The notes below the pieces were generated by a model, which searched no databases, was not told where the DNA came from, and saw only the letters and a program-made list of their open reading frames with translations. A stretch of DNA of 64,000 nt, from positions 1 through 64,000 of the forward strand of contig SCRL01000029.1 in NCBI GenBank assembly GCA_004298065.1. Reading direction: 5' to 3'. A program made the position numbers and the translations under genes. Shown piece by piece: positions 8,655-19,149 of the stretch (its first letter is position 1; each line of letters begins with the position of its first letter). The DNA is from Gammaproteobacteria bacterium. Lineage in GTDB: Bacteria > Pseudomonadota > Gammaproteobacteria > Acidiferrobacterales > Sulfurifustaceae.

Positions 8655-10088
8655 ATGACCGCGGAACGCACCCTCAGGACACTCGAAATCACCGGCCTCG
8701 TACTGCTGGCGCTGTTGTTCGCGGTGTGGCCGGTGGCACACACCATCAGCCTGCGCGACCTGTTGCTGGTGCTGGTGCTGCTGCTGTTCGGTTATCTCGT
8801 CTGGCGCGCCCGCCCGGCGATGCCGTGGCGTGAGCTGGTGTGGCTATCCGGGTTGTACGCCGCGCTCACCCTGTGGATTGTCGTCGTCGCGCTTTTCATA
8901 TCCGAGGAGACCGCCTGGTCACTCGGCGAGATTCGCGGCCAGTGGCTCAAGGGACTGTTCGCCATGCTCGCCGGCGGCCTCGCGGCGCTGGCGCTTGCGC
9001 GCACGCCGGGGGGAACGACACGAGCCATTGTTGTCGTTTTCGGGGTGCTCCTGGCGCATACGTTGTACACGGATGCGGTTACGATCAGGGGCATCTTCGA
9101 GGCATGGCTCGATCCGGAGGGACGGCTGGTGCCGCTGGTGCGGCATATCGGAATCTCCCCAGACTCCACCGACTATGGCTACCTGACCCTGCTGCGGCAC
9201 GAATGGAAGGACGTCATGCTCACCGATGGACCGGACAAGAGCAACCTGCTCAGCAACCTACTGCTTTATCTCCTGCTGGCCGAGTTTTTTGTGCGCTTCG
9301 TTCACCACCGCCGCTTGTTGCCGTTCAGTGGTACGTTCCTGTTTCTGGCGCTGGCGGCGGTACTGTTCAGTCTTTACATCGAGCGCGCGCGCAACGGTTT
9401 TGCCGAGCTGATCGTGGTGTTGCTGCTGCTGGGCGGATTGTTGTTGCACGCCTACCGCGGGCGTCTCAACCGGCGCACTCTCGGGCTCGGCATTGCCGTC
9501 CTGCTGATGTTGCCGTTCGCCATCGGTTACATCAGCTACAAGACCGATCCCCGGTGGCAGTCGCTGTGGCAGACCGTCCCGATCGCGTTCGATACCCAGT
9601 CGCACAAGGCGTGGATGGACCAAAACAAATATTCCATGCCGTTCCTGCCGAGCGGCGAACAGGTGAGCGGCTCCAACTACCTGCGCCTCGCGCGCGCCAA
9701 GGTGAGTCTCGAGTTCGTCCGCGAGCACCCGTGGGGAATGGGTTTTGGGCGCAATATCTTCGGGCACGCCGTTAAACGGAAGTACGGCGAAAACCCGTCA
9801 CACAGCCACAGCGGGTTGATCGACATGGCGCTGGGTACAGGCATTCCCGGCGTGCTTCTGTGGGGGGCATTCCTGGCGAGCATCGGTTACGTGGCGGGCA
9901 AGGCATATGTGCGGGCAAGAAGTTACTCGGCACTTTTACTGGTATTGCTTGTGACCAGTTATAGCGTGCGCATGGTGCTGGATAGCATCATCCGCGACCA
10001 CATGTTGCAGATGTTCCTGTTCCTCGCCGCCTTCCTGGCCGTGGCCGCTGTCCGGACGCCCGACGACAAGACCGTGCCGGCCGCCTAG
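8655..10088 (+). CDS. waaL: O-antigen ligase family membrane protein (WaaL-like)
   Basis: This 477-residue polytopic inner-membrane protein has about ten to twelve hydrophobic segments. Ligases of this family join undecaprenyl-linked O-chain to lipid A-core on the periplasmic face. The large periplasmic loop lies between about residues 290 and 380. The conserved motif follows as PSHSHSGLIDMALGTGIPG (H-S, then G-x-x-G), typical of Wzy_C/WaaL proteins. It is 30 bases from waaC and probably in one transcript with waaC-waaA. Wzy polymerases share the fold, but the waaC-waaA context favours the ligase. Confidence 0.8.
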   Translation: MTAERTLRTLEITGLVLLALLFAVWPVAHTISLRDLLLVLVLLLFGYLVWRARPAMPWRELVWLSGLYAALTLWIVVVALFISEETAWSLGEIRGQWLKGLFAMLAGGLAALALARTPGGTTRAIVVVFGVLLAHTLYTDAVTIRGIFEAWLDPEGRLVPLVRHIGISPDSTDYGYLTLLRHEWKDVMLTDGPDKSNLLSNLLLYLLLAEFFVRFVHHRRLLPFSGTFLFLALAAVLFSLYIERARNGFAELIVVLLLLGGLLLHAYRGRLNRRTLGLGIAVLLMLPFAIGYISYKTDPRWQSLWQTVPIAFDTQSHKAWMDQNKYSMPFLPSGEQVSGSNYLRLARAKVSLEFVREHPWGMGFGRNIFGHAVKRKYGENPSHSHSGLIDMALGTGIPGVLLWGAFLASIGYVAGKAYVRARSYSALLLVLLVTSYSVRMVLDSIIRDHMLQMFLFLAAFLAVAAVRTPDDKTVPAA

Positions 10089-10118
10089 CAGCGCATCTCT
10101 GGTAGGATGCGCGCAGCC

Positions 10119-11087
10119 ATGCCGCGCATCCTGCTGATCAAGACCTCGTCGCTCGGCGACGTGGTGCACAACCTGCCGGTGGCGAGCGACATCGCGACGC
10201 GCCTGCCGGGCGCGATTCTCGACTGGGTGGCGGAGGAGGCGTTCGCCGACATCCCGGCGCTGCATCCGTCCGTGTCGAGCGTGCTGCCCGTGGCCACGCG
10301 CCGCTGGCGCAAGACGCTCGGTCGGGCCGCTACCTGGCGCGAGATGCGCCGCTTTCGCCGTCGGCTTCAGTCCCACACCTACGACGTCGTACTCGACACT
10401 CAGGGGCTCGTCAAGAGTGCGGTGATCGCGCGCCTGGCGCGCGGCGTGCGTTGCGGTCAGGACAAGACGAGTGCGCGCGAGCCGCTGGCGGCGCGCTTTT
10501 ACGACCGTGCCTATCCGGTCGCACGCGGACGGCATGCGGTGGTGCGCAACCGCGAGCTCGCGGCGCTGGCGTTCGGTTACGCCATGCCCACGACGCCGCC
10601 GGACTACGGCCTGGTGCTGCCGGCCGAGCCGTTGCCGCCGGAGCTGGCGCGCGACTACGTCGTGTGCCTGCACGGCACCAGCCGCGCGTCCAAGCTCTGG
10701 CCGCCGGCGCACTGGGTCGCGTTCGCCGACGCGCTGTTGCAAAAGGGTCTTACGCCGCTGCTGCCCTGGGGCGACAACGCCGAACGCGCGCGCGCCGAGG
10801 CCATTCATGCGGCCTGTCCCGGGGTGCGAGTATTGCCGCGCATGTCGCTGCGCGGCCTCGCCGTCGTGCTCGGCCACGCGCGCGCGGTCGTGGGCGTGGA
10901 CACGGGTCTCTTGCACTTGGCGGGCGCGCTCGACCGGCCGGTGGTTGGTATCTATACCGGCAGCGATCCGCAGCTCACGGGCGTGTATCCGCACGATCCG
11001 GCGCGCGTGGCCAATCTAGGCGGGTTCGGTCAAGTACCGGCGGTGGAAGAAGTGCTTGCAGCGCTTAACCGCGTTTCAGAAAAATGA
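10119..11087 (+). CDS. waaC: Lipopolysaccharide heptosyltransferase I
   Basis: This 322-residue GT9 enzyme transfers the first L-glycero-D-manno-heptose from ADP-heptose to Kdo2-lipid A in the cytoplasm. The N-terminus ILLIKTSSLGDVVHNLPVAS is the WaaC hallmark (family consensus K-x-S-S-x-G-D), and AVVGVDTGLLHLAGALDRP is the donor-site motif. The start at 10119 (MPRILLI) was preferred over the ATG at 10107 because homology begins immediately. Its stop overlaps waaA as ATGA, consistent with coupled translation of consecutive core enzymes. Confidence 0.93.
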   Translation: MPRILLIKTSSLGDVVHNLPVASDIATRLPGAILDWVAEEAFADIPALHPSVSSVLPVATRRWRKTLGRAATWREMRRFRRRLQSHTYDVVLDTQGLVKSAVIARLARGVRCGQDKTSAREPLAARFYDRAYPVARGRHAVVRNRELAALAFGYAMPTTPPDYGLVLPAEPLPPELARDYVVCLHGTSRASKLWPPAHWVAFADALLQKGLTPLLPWGDNAERARAEAIHAACPGVRVLPRMSLRGLAVVLGHARAVVGVDTGLLHLAGALDRPVVGIYTGSDPQLTGVYPHDPARVANLGGFGQVPAVEEVLAALNRVSEK

Positions 11088-12349
11088 CACGCACGCTCTA
11101 CAGTTGGTTGCTGCGCCTGGCGTTTCCGTATGTGTGCCTGCACCTGCTCCTGCGCGGGCTCAAAAACCGCGACTACTGGCGCCGCCTGCCCGAGCGCTTC
11201 GGTTTCGTGCCGCGCGCCGCGGCGCCGGGCGCGGTTTGGGTGCACGCGGTGTCGGTCGGCGAGGCGCGCGCCGCCGCGCCGCTGGTGCGCGCGCTGCGCG
11301 AACGCCACGCGGTGGCGATGACGGCGATGACGCCAACCGGCTCGGCGACGGTGCAAAGTCTTTTTGGCGCGCAGGTCGCGCACAGCTACGTGCCCTACGA
11401 CTATCCCGGCGCGGTGAACCGCTTTCTCGATCGCGTGCGCCCGGCGCTGGTGATGATCCTGGAAAAGGAACTCTGGCCCAACCTCGTGCACTTCAGCCGC
11501 GCGCGCGGCATCCCGGTGTGCGTGGCCAACGCCCAGTTGGGTGAAGCGTCGCTGCGCGGCTGGAAGCGCCTGGGCAAGCTCGGTGGAGCGACCTTCGGCG
11601 CCGTGAATGTCTATGCCGCGCAAAGCGAAGCCGATGCGCAGCGCCTGATCGCCGCCGGCGCGCGGCCCGAAACCGTGCACGTCGTCGGCTCGATCAAGTT
11701 CGATCTCACGCTGCCGGACGACCTGCCGGCGCGCGCGCAGGCGTTGCGCCAGACGTTCGGCCCCGGGCGGCCGGTGTGGCTCGCGGCCAGCACGCACGAA
11801 GGCGAGGAGGATGAGGCGCTCGCGACGCACGCCCAACTCAAGAAGCAATTTCCGAATCTGCTTTTGGTGTTGGTCCCGCGCCACCCGGAACGTTTCGACA
11901 GCGTCGTACGTTTGTGCGAGCGCCACGGCTTCAATGCCGCACGCCGCAGCGCCACCAGCGGCGTGGTATTGCCGCCGGCGGTGGACGTGCTCGTGGGCGA
12001 CACCATGGGCGAGCTGCAACTGTTCTACGGCGCGTGCGACGTCGCCTTCGTCGGCGGCAGCCTGGTGCCGGCGGGCGGGCACAATTTTCTCGAGGCCGCG
12101 GCCGTGGGCGTGCCGGCGGTGTTCGGCCCGGACATGGTCAACATCGAGGAGATCGCGAGCCAAGCGGTCGCGCGCGGTGCGGCGACCCAGATCGCCCACG
12201 GCGGACAGTTGGCCGAGGCGGTGGGGAGTTATCTGGCTGACCCCGCGCGCCGCCAGGCGGCCGGCGCCGCCGGGAAGAAGCTCGTGGAGGAGAACCGCGG
12301 CGCGCTCGCGCGCACGCTGGTGCTGATCGAACAGCTGCTCGCGCGCTAG
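11084..12349 (+). CDS. waaA: 3-deoxy-D-manno-octulosonic acid (Kdo) transferase
   Basis: This 421-residue membrane-anchored GT30 enzyme adds Kdo from CMP-Kdo to lipid IVA, the first core step. An N-terminal hydrophobic segment (about 5-20) is followed by VWVHAVSVGEARAAAPLVRA, which holds the catalytic acidic residue region. The donor domain has PVWLAASTHEGEEDEAL and GGSLVPAGGHNFLEAAAVGV. Length matches E. coli WaaA (425). Its TAG stop shares the palindrome CTAG with the stop of the convergent gene, so the two coding regions end on the same four bases. Confidence 0.95.
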   Translation: MTRTLYSWLLRLAFPYVCLHLLLRGLKNRDYWRRLPERFGFVPRAAAPGAVWVHAVSVGEARAAAPLVRALRERHAVAMTAMTPTGSATVQSLFGAQVAHSYVPYDYPGAVNRFLDRVRPALVMILEKELWPNLVHFSRARGIPVCVANAQLGEASLRGWKRLGKLGGATFGAVNVYAAQSEADAQRLIAAGARPETVHVVGSIKFDLTLPDDLPARAQALRQTFGPGRPVWLAASTHEGEEDEALATHAQLKKQFPNLLLVLVPRHPERFDSVVRLCERHGFNAARRSATSGVVLPPAVDVLVGDTMGELQLFYGACDVAFVGGSLVPAGGHNFLEAAAVGVPAVFGPDMVNIEEIASQAVARGAATQIAHGGQLAEAVGSYLADPARRQAAGAAGKKLVEENRGALARTLVLIEQLLAR

Positions 12350-12762
12350 TGCAGCGTTTTCGGCGCGGTCTTCTTCGGCGCCGGGCCGGGCGAGGCATGG
12401 TGCAGCATCATGCGCCAGCCGTCGGGTGTGAGGCGGTAGACGTTGGTCGCGACCACCGGCGGTGCCGGTGGCTGGCGCTCGACGCGGATGTGCTCCAGCA
12501 CCACGTGCACCGCAAGGCTGCCGTCCTGCGTGAGCGAACGCTCCTCGATCAGGAACTTCATCGGCGGCGAGCTGCGGAACACGCTCTGCCAGCTTTTCTT
12601 CACCGCCGCGCGCCCGGTGTGCGCCGGGCCCATCGGGTGCACGCAGCCGATGGTCTCGTCCTCGGCCCACACCGCCATCATCATGTCGATGTCGCGTTTC
12701 ATGAGCGCGTGATAGAACGCGGCCTCGGCTTCCTGCGGACTGTAGAACCGCGGCTTGGTCAT
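12346..12762 (-). CDS. NTF2-like (SnoaL/DUF4440-type) protein
   Basis: This 138-residue soluble protein has the NTF2-like cone fold seen in SnoaL and DUF4440 proteins: EAEAAFYHALMKRDIDMMMA, then VWAEDETIGCVHPMGPAHTG, and a C-terminal WRMMLHHASPGP. The family includes isomerases, hydrolases and non-catalytic stress proteins, so no reaction is assigned. The start overlaps the stop of the TolC-like gene (ATGA), suggesting one transcript. The 3' end is convergent with waaA and shares CTAG with it. Confidence 0.8.
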   Translation of the reverse strand: MTKPRFYSPQEAEAAFYHALMKRDIDMMMAVWAEDETIGCVHPMGPAHTGRAAVKKSWQSVFRSSPPMKFLIEERSLTQDGSLAVHVVLEHIRVERQPPAPPVVATNVYRLTPDGWRMMLHHASPGPAPKKTAPKTLH

Positions 12763-14105
12763 TTGAGCCAGCCGTTCACCTGCGCGAGGTCGGCCTCGGC
12801 GAGCGTGCCCGCGGCCTGTTTCAGTTTCAGCAGGTTGATGAGGTACGTGTAACGCCCCTGCGCGTAGTCGCGCTTGGCGCGGTACAGATCGCGCGCGGCG
12901 TCGAGCACGTCGAGGCTGGTGTTGATCCCGGCCTGGAAGCCCTCGGTCTTGGCGTCGAGCGCCGACTGGCCCGCGGTCACGGCCTGCTTCAGCGCCTGCA
13001 CCCGCGCCGCGCCGCTCGCGACGCCCAGATACGCCGCGCGCGCCGCGCGCTCGGTCGCGCGCCGCGTGGTTTCGTATTCCTCCTGCGCCGCGGTGTAGCG
13101 GTGCGCCGCCTCGGTGGTGCGCGCGCTCACGAGCCCGCCTTGCAGCAGCGGTACCGTGAGCTGCAGGCCCACGACGCGGTTGTCGGTGCGGTAGGCCGGG
13201 CCGCTCACCGAGCCGTCGGTATCGACGTGCGTGCGCGAGCCGACGATGTCGAGCGAGGGGTAGTGCCCGGCGCGCAGGCGCTTGACCTCCTCGCGCGCCG
13301 ATTCCTGCGTTTCGCGCTTGGCGATGAGCGCGTAGTTCTGGTCGAGCGCGATCGCGATCCATTTGCCCGCGTCCGCCGGCTCGGGGGTGATGAGCGGTAG
13401 CGCCTCGCCCAGTGCAACCAACGATTCGGGGCGGCGCGCGGTCAGCTCGCGCAGCGCCTCGCGCTTGTCGTCGAGCTGGTTCTCGGCCTCGATCTCCTGC
13501 GCCTGCGCGCTCTCGTGACGCGCGCGGGCGTCGTGCACGTCGGTGATGGTGGCGAGCCCGACCTGCAACCGGCCCTCGGCGAGTTCGAGGTTGCGCGCGA
13601 TCGCGGTCTTCTCGGCGCGCGCGAACTCGAGGTTGTCCTGGGCCGCGAGCAGCTCGAAGTACGCCTGCGCGGTGCGCAGCATCAGGTCCTGCTGCGCCGC
13701 GCTGTGCTCGGCCTCGACGCGGCGCACGTCGGCGTGCGCCTGGCGCAAGCCGGCGAAGGCGACGGCGTTGAACACCGGCTGCGACAGGCTGAGGCTGTAG
13801 GTGGTGGCGTCGTAGCTCGCGCTGCCGGCCGGCAGGCCGGCGACGCTACCGTCGGTGAGGGTCTTGTCGCGCTTCTCGTCCTGGCGCGCGCTCGCGCTCA
13901 CTGTCGGCAGCAGCAACGCGCGCGCCTCGGGGAGTTTCTGCAACCCGGCGCGGTAATTGGCCTCGGCGGCGCGGAAGCGGGGATCGTTGTCGCGCGCGGC
14001 GTTGTACACCGCGAGCAGGTCGTCGGCTATTGCCGTCGCCGGCAACAGCAGGGTGAGGAACAGCAGGGAGCGGGTGTCAGTATTTGGCCATCGCCGGCTC
14101 GACAT
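12759..14105 (-). CDS. TolC-family outer-membrane channel protein
   Basis: This 448-residue protein has a signal peptide (SLLFLTLLLPATAIADD, cleaved after about residue 27) and two repeated outer-membrane-factor domains. It starts LLAVYNAARDNDPRFRAAEA and contains the typical LSLSQPVFNAVAFAGLRQA and LTVPLLQGGLVSARTTEA repeats. TolC forms the trimeric duct for type I secretion and tripartite efflux. No partner pump or adaptor lies nearby. The start at 14105 overlaps the rhodanese gene end by 29 bases, and the only in-frame ATGs further upstream lack a signal sequence. It is followed by an overlapping NTF2-like gene. Confidence 0.9.
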   Translation of the reverse strand: MSSRRWPNTDTRSLLFLTLLLPATAIADDLLAVYNAARDNDPRFRAAEANYRAGLQKLPEARALLLPTVSASARQDEKRDKTLTDGSVAGLPAGSASYDATTYSLSLSQPVFNAVAFAGLRQAHADVRRVEAEHSAAQQDLMLRTAQAYFELLAAQDNLEFARAEKTAIARNLELAEGRLQVGLATITDVHDARARHESAQAQEIEAENQLDDKREALRELTARRPESLVALGEALPLITPEPADAGKWIAIALDQNYALIAKRETQESAREEVKRLRAGHYPSLDIVGSRTHVDTDGSVSGPAYRTDNRVVGLQLTVPLLQGGLVSARTTEAAHRYTAAQEEYETTRRATERAARAAYLGVASGAARVQALKQAVTAGQSALDAKTEGFQAGINTSLDVLDAARDLYRAKRDYAQGRYTYLINLLKLKQAAGTLAEADLAQVNGWLK

Positions 14106-14397
14106 CCTTGGCCCAGGCGTCGATGCCGCCGGCGAGGTTGTGGAGCCGCTCGAAGCCGAGACGTTCGAGGAAGCTTGCGACGTATTGGCTGCGCACGCCA
14201 TGGTGACACAGTACCACGAGGTCCGTGTCACGGGGCAGTTGCTCCGCGTGTGCGGGGATTTCACGCATCGGGATGTGGCGCGCGCCGGGCAGGGCGCAGA
14301 TCGCGACTTCCCACGGTTCGCGCACGTCGAGCACCAGAAGCCTGTCGCCCTGGTCGAGACGGGCTTTCAGTTCGGTCGGGGTCAGCTGCCGGATCAT
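14077..14397 (-). CDS. Single-domain rhodanese-like sulfurtransferase
   Basis: This 106-residue cytoplasmic protein has the rhodanese signature LLVLDVREPWEVAICALPGA and the active-site loop CHHGVRS, with catalytic Cys64. Such GlpE-like proteins move sulfane sulfur to acceptors. It lies between pcm (22 bases upstream) and the TolC-like gene, which it overlaps. This pcm-rhodanese-tolC order is common in gammaproteobacteria. The six-residue active loop favours sulfur rather than arsenate or phosphate substrates. Confidence 0.9.
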   Translation of the reverse strand: MIRQLTPTELKARLDQGDRLLVLDVREPWEVAICALPGARHIPMREIPAHAEQLPRDTDLVVLCHHGVRSQYVASFLERLGFERLHNLAGGIDAWAKDVEPAMAKY

Positions 14398-14419
14398 GGC
14401 CGCTCCGTGGCGCCGCCGG

Positions 14420-15079
14420 TCAAAACCGGAACGCCGACGGCGCGCGGGCGTTGAGCAGCGGCGGGAGGTCGGTCTCGAACAGCGAGGTCTCGCGCAGCGC
14501 GCCGTCGGTGCGGCGGAGGAGCTTCACTTCCATTGCCGGCGAGCTGCCGACGATGGCGATCATGCGCCCGTTCGGCGCGAGCGATTGCGCGAAGCTCTCC
14601 GGCAGCACCGGCAGCGAGCCGGTGATCAGGATCGCGTCGTACGGCGCGCTGCGGGCCCAGCCGGCGGCGGCGTCGCCCACTTCGAGCGTGACGTTCTTGA
14701 CGCCGTGCGCCTCGAGCTTGCGCCCCGCTTCCTGCGAGAAGTCGGAGAAGATCTCGACGCTGACGACGTGGGCGCCGAGCGCGGCCAGCAGCGAGGTCAT
14801 GAAGCCGCTGCCGGTGCCGATTTCGAGGATCTTGTCCCGGGGGCCGATCTCGAGCGCCTGCAGCAACCGCGCCTCGAGCTTGGGCGCCATCATCACCTGG
14901 CCGTGGCCGAGTGGCAGGGCCATGTCCACGAACGCGAGGCTGCGGTATTGCGCCGGCACGTAGTCCTCGCGCGGCGCGCGCGCCACGAGCTCGAGCACGC
15001 GCGGGTCGGTGACGTCCCAGGTGCGGACCTGGCTCTCCACCATATTAAGGCGTGCGAGTTCGACGTTGAGCGCGTTCAT
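14420..15079 (-). CDS. pcm: Protein-L-isoaspartate O-methyltransferase
   Basis: This 219-residue cytosolic SAM-dependent methyltransferase repairs isoaspartyl residues in damaged proteins. SAM motif I is ILEIGTGSGFMTSLLAALG, and the substrate-side segment MVESQVRTWDVTDPRVLELV near the N-terminus is typical of the shorter Pcm group. Length is near the family norm (about 210). It is the first gene of the pcm-rhodanese-tolC run and is divergent from the thiC leader. Its promoter lies somewhere in 15080-15200. Confidence 0.92.
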   Translation of the reverse strand: MNALNVELARLNMVESQVRTWDVTDPRVLELVARAPREDYVPAQYRSLAFVDMALPLGHGQVMMAPKLEARLLQALEIGPRDKILEIGTGSGFMTSLLAALGAHVVSVEIFSDFSQEAGRKLEAHGVKNVTLEVGDAAAGWARSAPYDAILITGSLPVLPESFAQSLAPNGRMIAIVGSSPAMEVKLLRRTDGALRETSLFETDLPPLLNARAPSAFRF

Positions 15080-15208
15080 AGGCCTACGGGTGTCAGGGTC
15101 AAGGGCGGATTAGGGTATGCATCCGGGCACGGGCATGCAACCAAGCGGTGCCTATGGGTATATAACCTCTTTTGTTGCAATCCCGAAACGATTCCTTTAG
15201 TTTGGACC

Positions 15209-17232
<2,024 letters not shown>

Positions 17233-17234
17233 CC

Positions 17235-17654
17235 ATGATGCGCCGACTGCTCTTGCTGCTGCTGTTCGTCGCCGCCCCGGTGCTCGCCGCCGAGGTCACG
17301 GTCTACAAGAGCCCGACCTGCGGTTGCTGCAAGGAATGGGTCAAGCACCTGCAGGCCAACGGCTTCACCGTCGTCGCGAAGGACGTGCCGGATGTCGAGC
17401 CGTACAAGGACGCCCACGGCGTGCCGCCGATGCTCGCCTCGTGCCACACCGCGAGGGTCAATGGCTACACCATCGAAGGCCACGTGCCCGCGGTCGACAT
17501 TAAGCGGCTGCTGAAAGAACGCCCGCAGGTGCGCGGCCTCGCGGTGCCCGGCATGCCCGCCGGTTCGCCCGGCATGGAAGGGTTGTTCACGCAACGCTAC
17601 GACGTGCTCACGTTCGACCAGGACGGCCGCACTGCGGTGTACGCGCGGCACTAG
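17235..17654 (+). CDS. DUF411 secreted metal-binding protein
   Basis: This 139-residue exported protein has the signal peptide LLLLLLFVAAPVLAAE and a thioredoxin-like core with YKSPTCGCCKEWVKHL near the mature N-terminus. It also has ASCHTARVNGYTIEGHVPA, the DUF411 hallmark. DUF411 proteins are often linked to copper or other metal handling in the periplasm. The start lies two bases after the thiC stop, so it may be read through from the thiC message. No metal-resistance partner is adjacent, and its function here is uncertain. Confidence 0.88.
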   Translation: MMRRLLLLLLFVAAPVLAAEVTVYKSPTCGCCKEWVKHLQANGFTVVAKDVPDVEPYKDAHGVPPMLASCHTARVNGYTIEGHVPAVDIKRLLKERPQVRGLAVPGMPAGSPGMEGLFTQRYDVLTFDQDGRTAVYARH

Positions 17655-17727
17655 GGTACCAAGGCTTGCGGTTAGGGGTTCTGGGGCGGCATTTGATAGG
17701 TCGCGGTGGCCGGACTATGATCGGCGC

Positions 17728-17955
17728 ATGAGTTACCGAGACCGCATCACCATCGAGCCGGGGAAGCGAGGCGGAAAGCCTTGCATCCGTTCGTTGCGCA
17801 TCACGGTTTACGACGTGCTCGGATGGCTCGCCTCCGGTATGACGGAGCAGGAAATCCTGCGGGACTATCCCGACCTCCAGCCCGAGGACATCCACGCCTG
17901 TCTCGAATTCGCCGCTGATCGAGAGCATCGCGTTACCGTGATCCGCGCGGCGTGA
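17728..17955 (+). CDS. DUF433 antitoxin-like protein
   Basis: This 75-residue DUF433 protein has the family pattern RITIEPGKRGGKPCIRSLRI, then TVYDVLGWLASGMTEQEIL and YPDLQPEDIHACLEFA. DUF433 proteins carry a small winged-helix-like fold and are usually encoded just before a PIN-like DUF5615 partner, as here. They are regarded as VapB-like antitoxins. The stop overlaps the GTG start of the partner gene by three bases (GTGA). This gene appears intact, while its partner carries a frameshift. Confidence 0.88.
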   Translation: MSYRDRITIEPGKRGGKPCIRSLRITVYDVLGWLASGMTEQEILRDYPDLQPEDIHACLEFAADREHRVTVIRAA

Positions 17956-18283
17956 AGCTGCTCCTCGATCACAACCTTTCGCATGCCTGCTCGACAAGTT
18001 GCAGGCCGAATTTCCCGGTTCCACCCAGGTTCGCCTCGTCGGCCTCGCGCAGGCGAGCGACCGCGACATCTGGGAATTCGCCAAGGCCAACGACTTCGTG
18101 CTCGTGACCAAGGATTCGGACTTCTACGAGTTCGCCCTGCTTAACGGCGTCCCGCCCAAAGTGGTGTGGCTTAAATGCGGTAACACCTCGACCACCCATA
18201 TCGAACGGTTGTTGATCGAGAACCAGAATGCGATCAAGGCGTTTGTCGAGCAAAGCCCAGATCTTTGTTTGGAGATCTACTAA
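17952..18283 (+). pseudogene. DUF5615 PIN-like toxin, frameshifted
   Basis: Read from GTG at 17952 the protein starts MKLLLDHNLSHA, the classic DUF5615 N-terminus, but the frame is then wrong. The rest, LLDKLQAEFPGSTQVRLVGL followed by KANDFVLVTKDSDFYEFALL, lies in the next frame from about 17987. One missing base near 17985 (CATGCCTGC where CAT-NGC-CTG is expected) explains it. Restored, the protein would be about 110 residues with the acidic PIN-like sites. The loss may be real inactivation or a sequencing error. Family members are proposed ribonuclease toxins. Confidence 0.75.
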
Positions 18284-18345
18284 CTGTCACCCTTACCGAT
18301 ATATCCAGTACCACAGCCTGGACATGGTTTAGAGGGCGTAAGGAC

Positions 18346-18543
18346 ATGACAAACGACCGGAACACTAACGCCCCACCTGCCGAACCGTTCTGGCCGGTCA
18401 CGTGGGACGAAGTCAAAGAAGCGGAGCTCGACGACGCCCTGCGCGCCACGCCCGCCCAGCGCCTGGCGTGGCTGGAAGAGGCGCTCGAATTCGCCCGGCT
18501 GGCCGAAGCCGCCCGGGCGCAGGCCGCCAATAAAACCCGCTAG
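18346..18543 (+). CDS. Small hypothetical protein near TA genes
   Basis: This 65-residue hydrophilic protein starts MTNDRNTNAPPAEPFWPVTW and is helical and acidic in the middle (EAELDDALRATPAQRLAWLE, then EALEFARLAEAAR). I do not assign a family. Such short proteins with an RLAWLEEALEFA core are often found beside toxin-antitoxin genes in proteobacteria. The ATG at 18346 follows AAGGAC at 18340. It is isolated by about 60 bases on each side. Confidence 0.6.
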   Translation: MTNDRNTNAPPAEPFWPVTWDEVKEAELDDALRATPAQRLAWLEEALEFARLAEAARAQAANKTR

Positions 18544-18553
18544 CGCACACCTG

Positions 18554-18601
18554 CACCGAGGTTTGCAACCCCGCCCGGGGCTGGAGTAATCTGAATTCAT
18601 G
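18554..18601 (+). repeat. Leader of the addiction module, copy 1
   Basis: The 45-50 bases before the antitoxin gene (CACCGAGGTTTGCAACCCCG, then CCCGGGGCTGGAGTAATCTG) are imperfectly repeated at 19101-19149. The stretch probably contains the promoter or operator of the module. Confidence 0.65.
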
Positions 18602-18835
18602 GCACGCCCGCTGAAGGATATCGAACAGGAACTGCTGGCGCTCTCGCGCAAGGAGCGCGCCGATATCGTGCTGCGCGTTATCCGGAGCCTGGACGAGGGC
18701 GTCGAGGAAGACGTGGACGCGTATTGGAAGGAAGAGCTGGTACGCCGCAGCCAGGAGATCGAATCGGGCAAGGCCAAGCTGATTCCCGCCGAAGAAGTAT
18801 TCGAGAAGGCGCGCAAGCGCTTTTCCAAACCCTGA
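18599..18835 (+). CDS. Putative addiction-module antitoxin (TIGR02574-type)
   Basis: This 78-residue acidic helical protein matches the 'putative addiction module component' family: LKDIEQELLALSRKERADIV, then LDEGVEEDVDAYWKEELVRR, ending IPAEEVFEKARKRFSKP. These proteins pair with RelE/ParE toxins. The partner follows 26 bases downstream but seems damaged. A decayed duplicate of this antitoxin's C-terminal half lies at 19182-19270, with a copy of the leader in front of it. Confidence 0.88.
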   Translation: MARPLKDIEQELLALSRKERADIVLRVIRSLDEGVEEDVDAYWKEELVRRSQEIESGKAKLIPAEEVFEKARKRFSKP

Positions 18836-18861
18836 CCCGATAAGGTGGCTGTTCTCATGGA

Positions 18862-19086
18862 ATGAGAATCGCGTTTCATGCCGCGGCGGACAGGGAGGCA
18901 GAGGAAGTCGCGGATTATTACGACCGACAGCTTCCGGGTCTGGGCGCCGAGTTTTACCACGAGCTCGGTACGATGCTGGACCTCCTGATCCGGTCGCTCT
19001 TCGCGCTCGGCGCCACCAAGCGCGATCTGGCACGGGCTATCGCTGTATCGAAACCGACGCGGGAAGGGCACGCGAAGGCCGCCTGA
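18862..19086 (+). pseudogene. RelE/ParE-type toxin, C-terminus lost
   Basis: The first 45 residues (MRIAFHAAADREAEEVADYY, then DRQLPGLGAEFYHELGTMLD) are a clear RelE/ParE toxin N-terminus. The remainder lacks the basic RRFPY-type strand and the C-terminal residues expected of a protein of about 95-100 residues, ending at 74. The point of divergence, near 18999, leads straight into a duplicate leader of a second module. I infer that recombination or frameshift removed the toxin C-terminus. It is probably non-toxic as read. Confidence 0.65.
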
Positions 19087-19100
19087 GGCGGTTGGTACAA

Positions 19101-19149
19101 GTGCCGAAGTTTACAACCCGGCCCGGGGGTGGCTTAATCTGGACGCATA
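19101..19149 (+). repeat. Leader of the addiction module, decayed copy 2
   Basis: GTGCCGAAGTTTACAACCCG followed by GCCCGGGGGTGGCTTAATCT aligns with 18554-18601. The position of the antitoxin ATG reads ATA here. Confidence 0.65.

Noticed and set aside
11030-12670. A 546-codon open frame opposite waaA
   Set aside because: It is antisense to waaA, without motifs or a ribosome site.
18999-19086. The C-terminus of the RelE/ParE-like protein as a new toxin variant
   Set aside because: The tail has no similarity to the family end and leads into a duplicate leader, so truncation is simpler.
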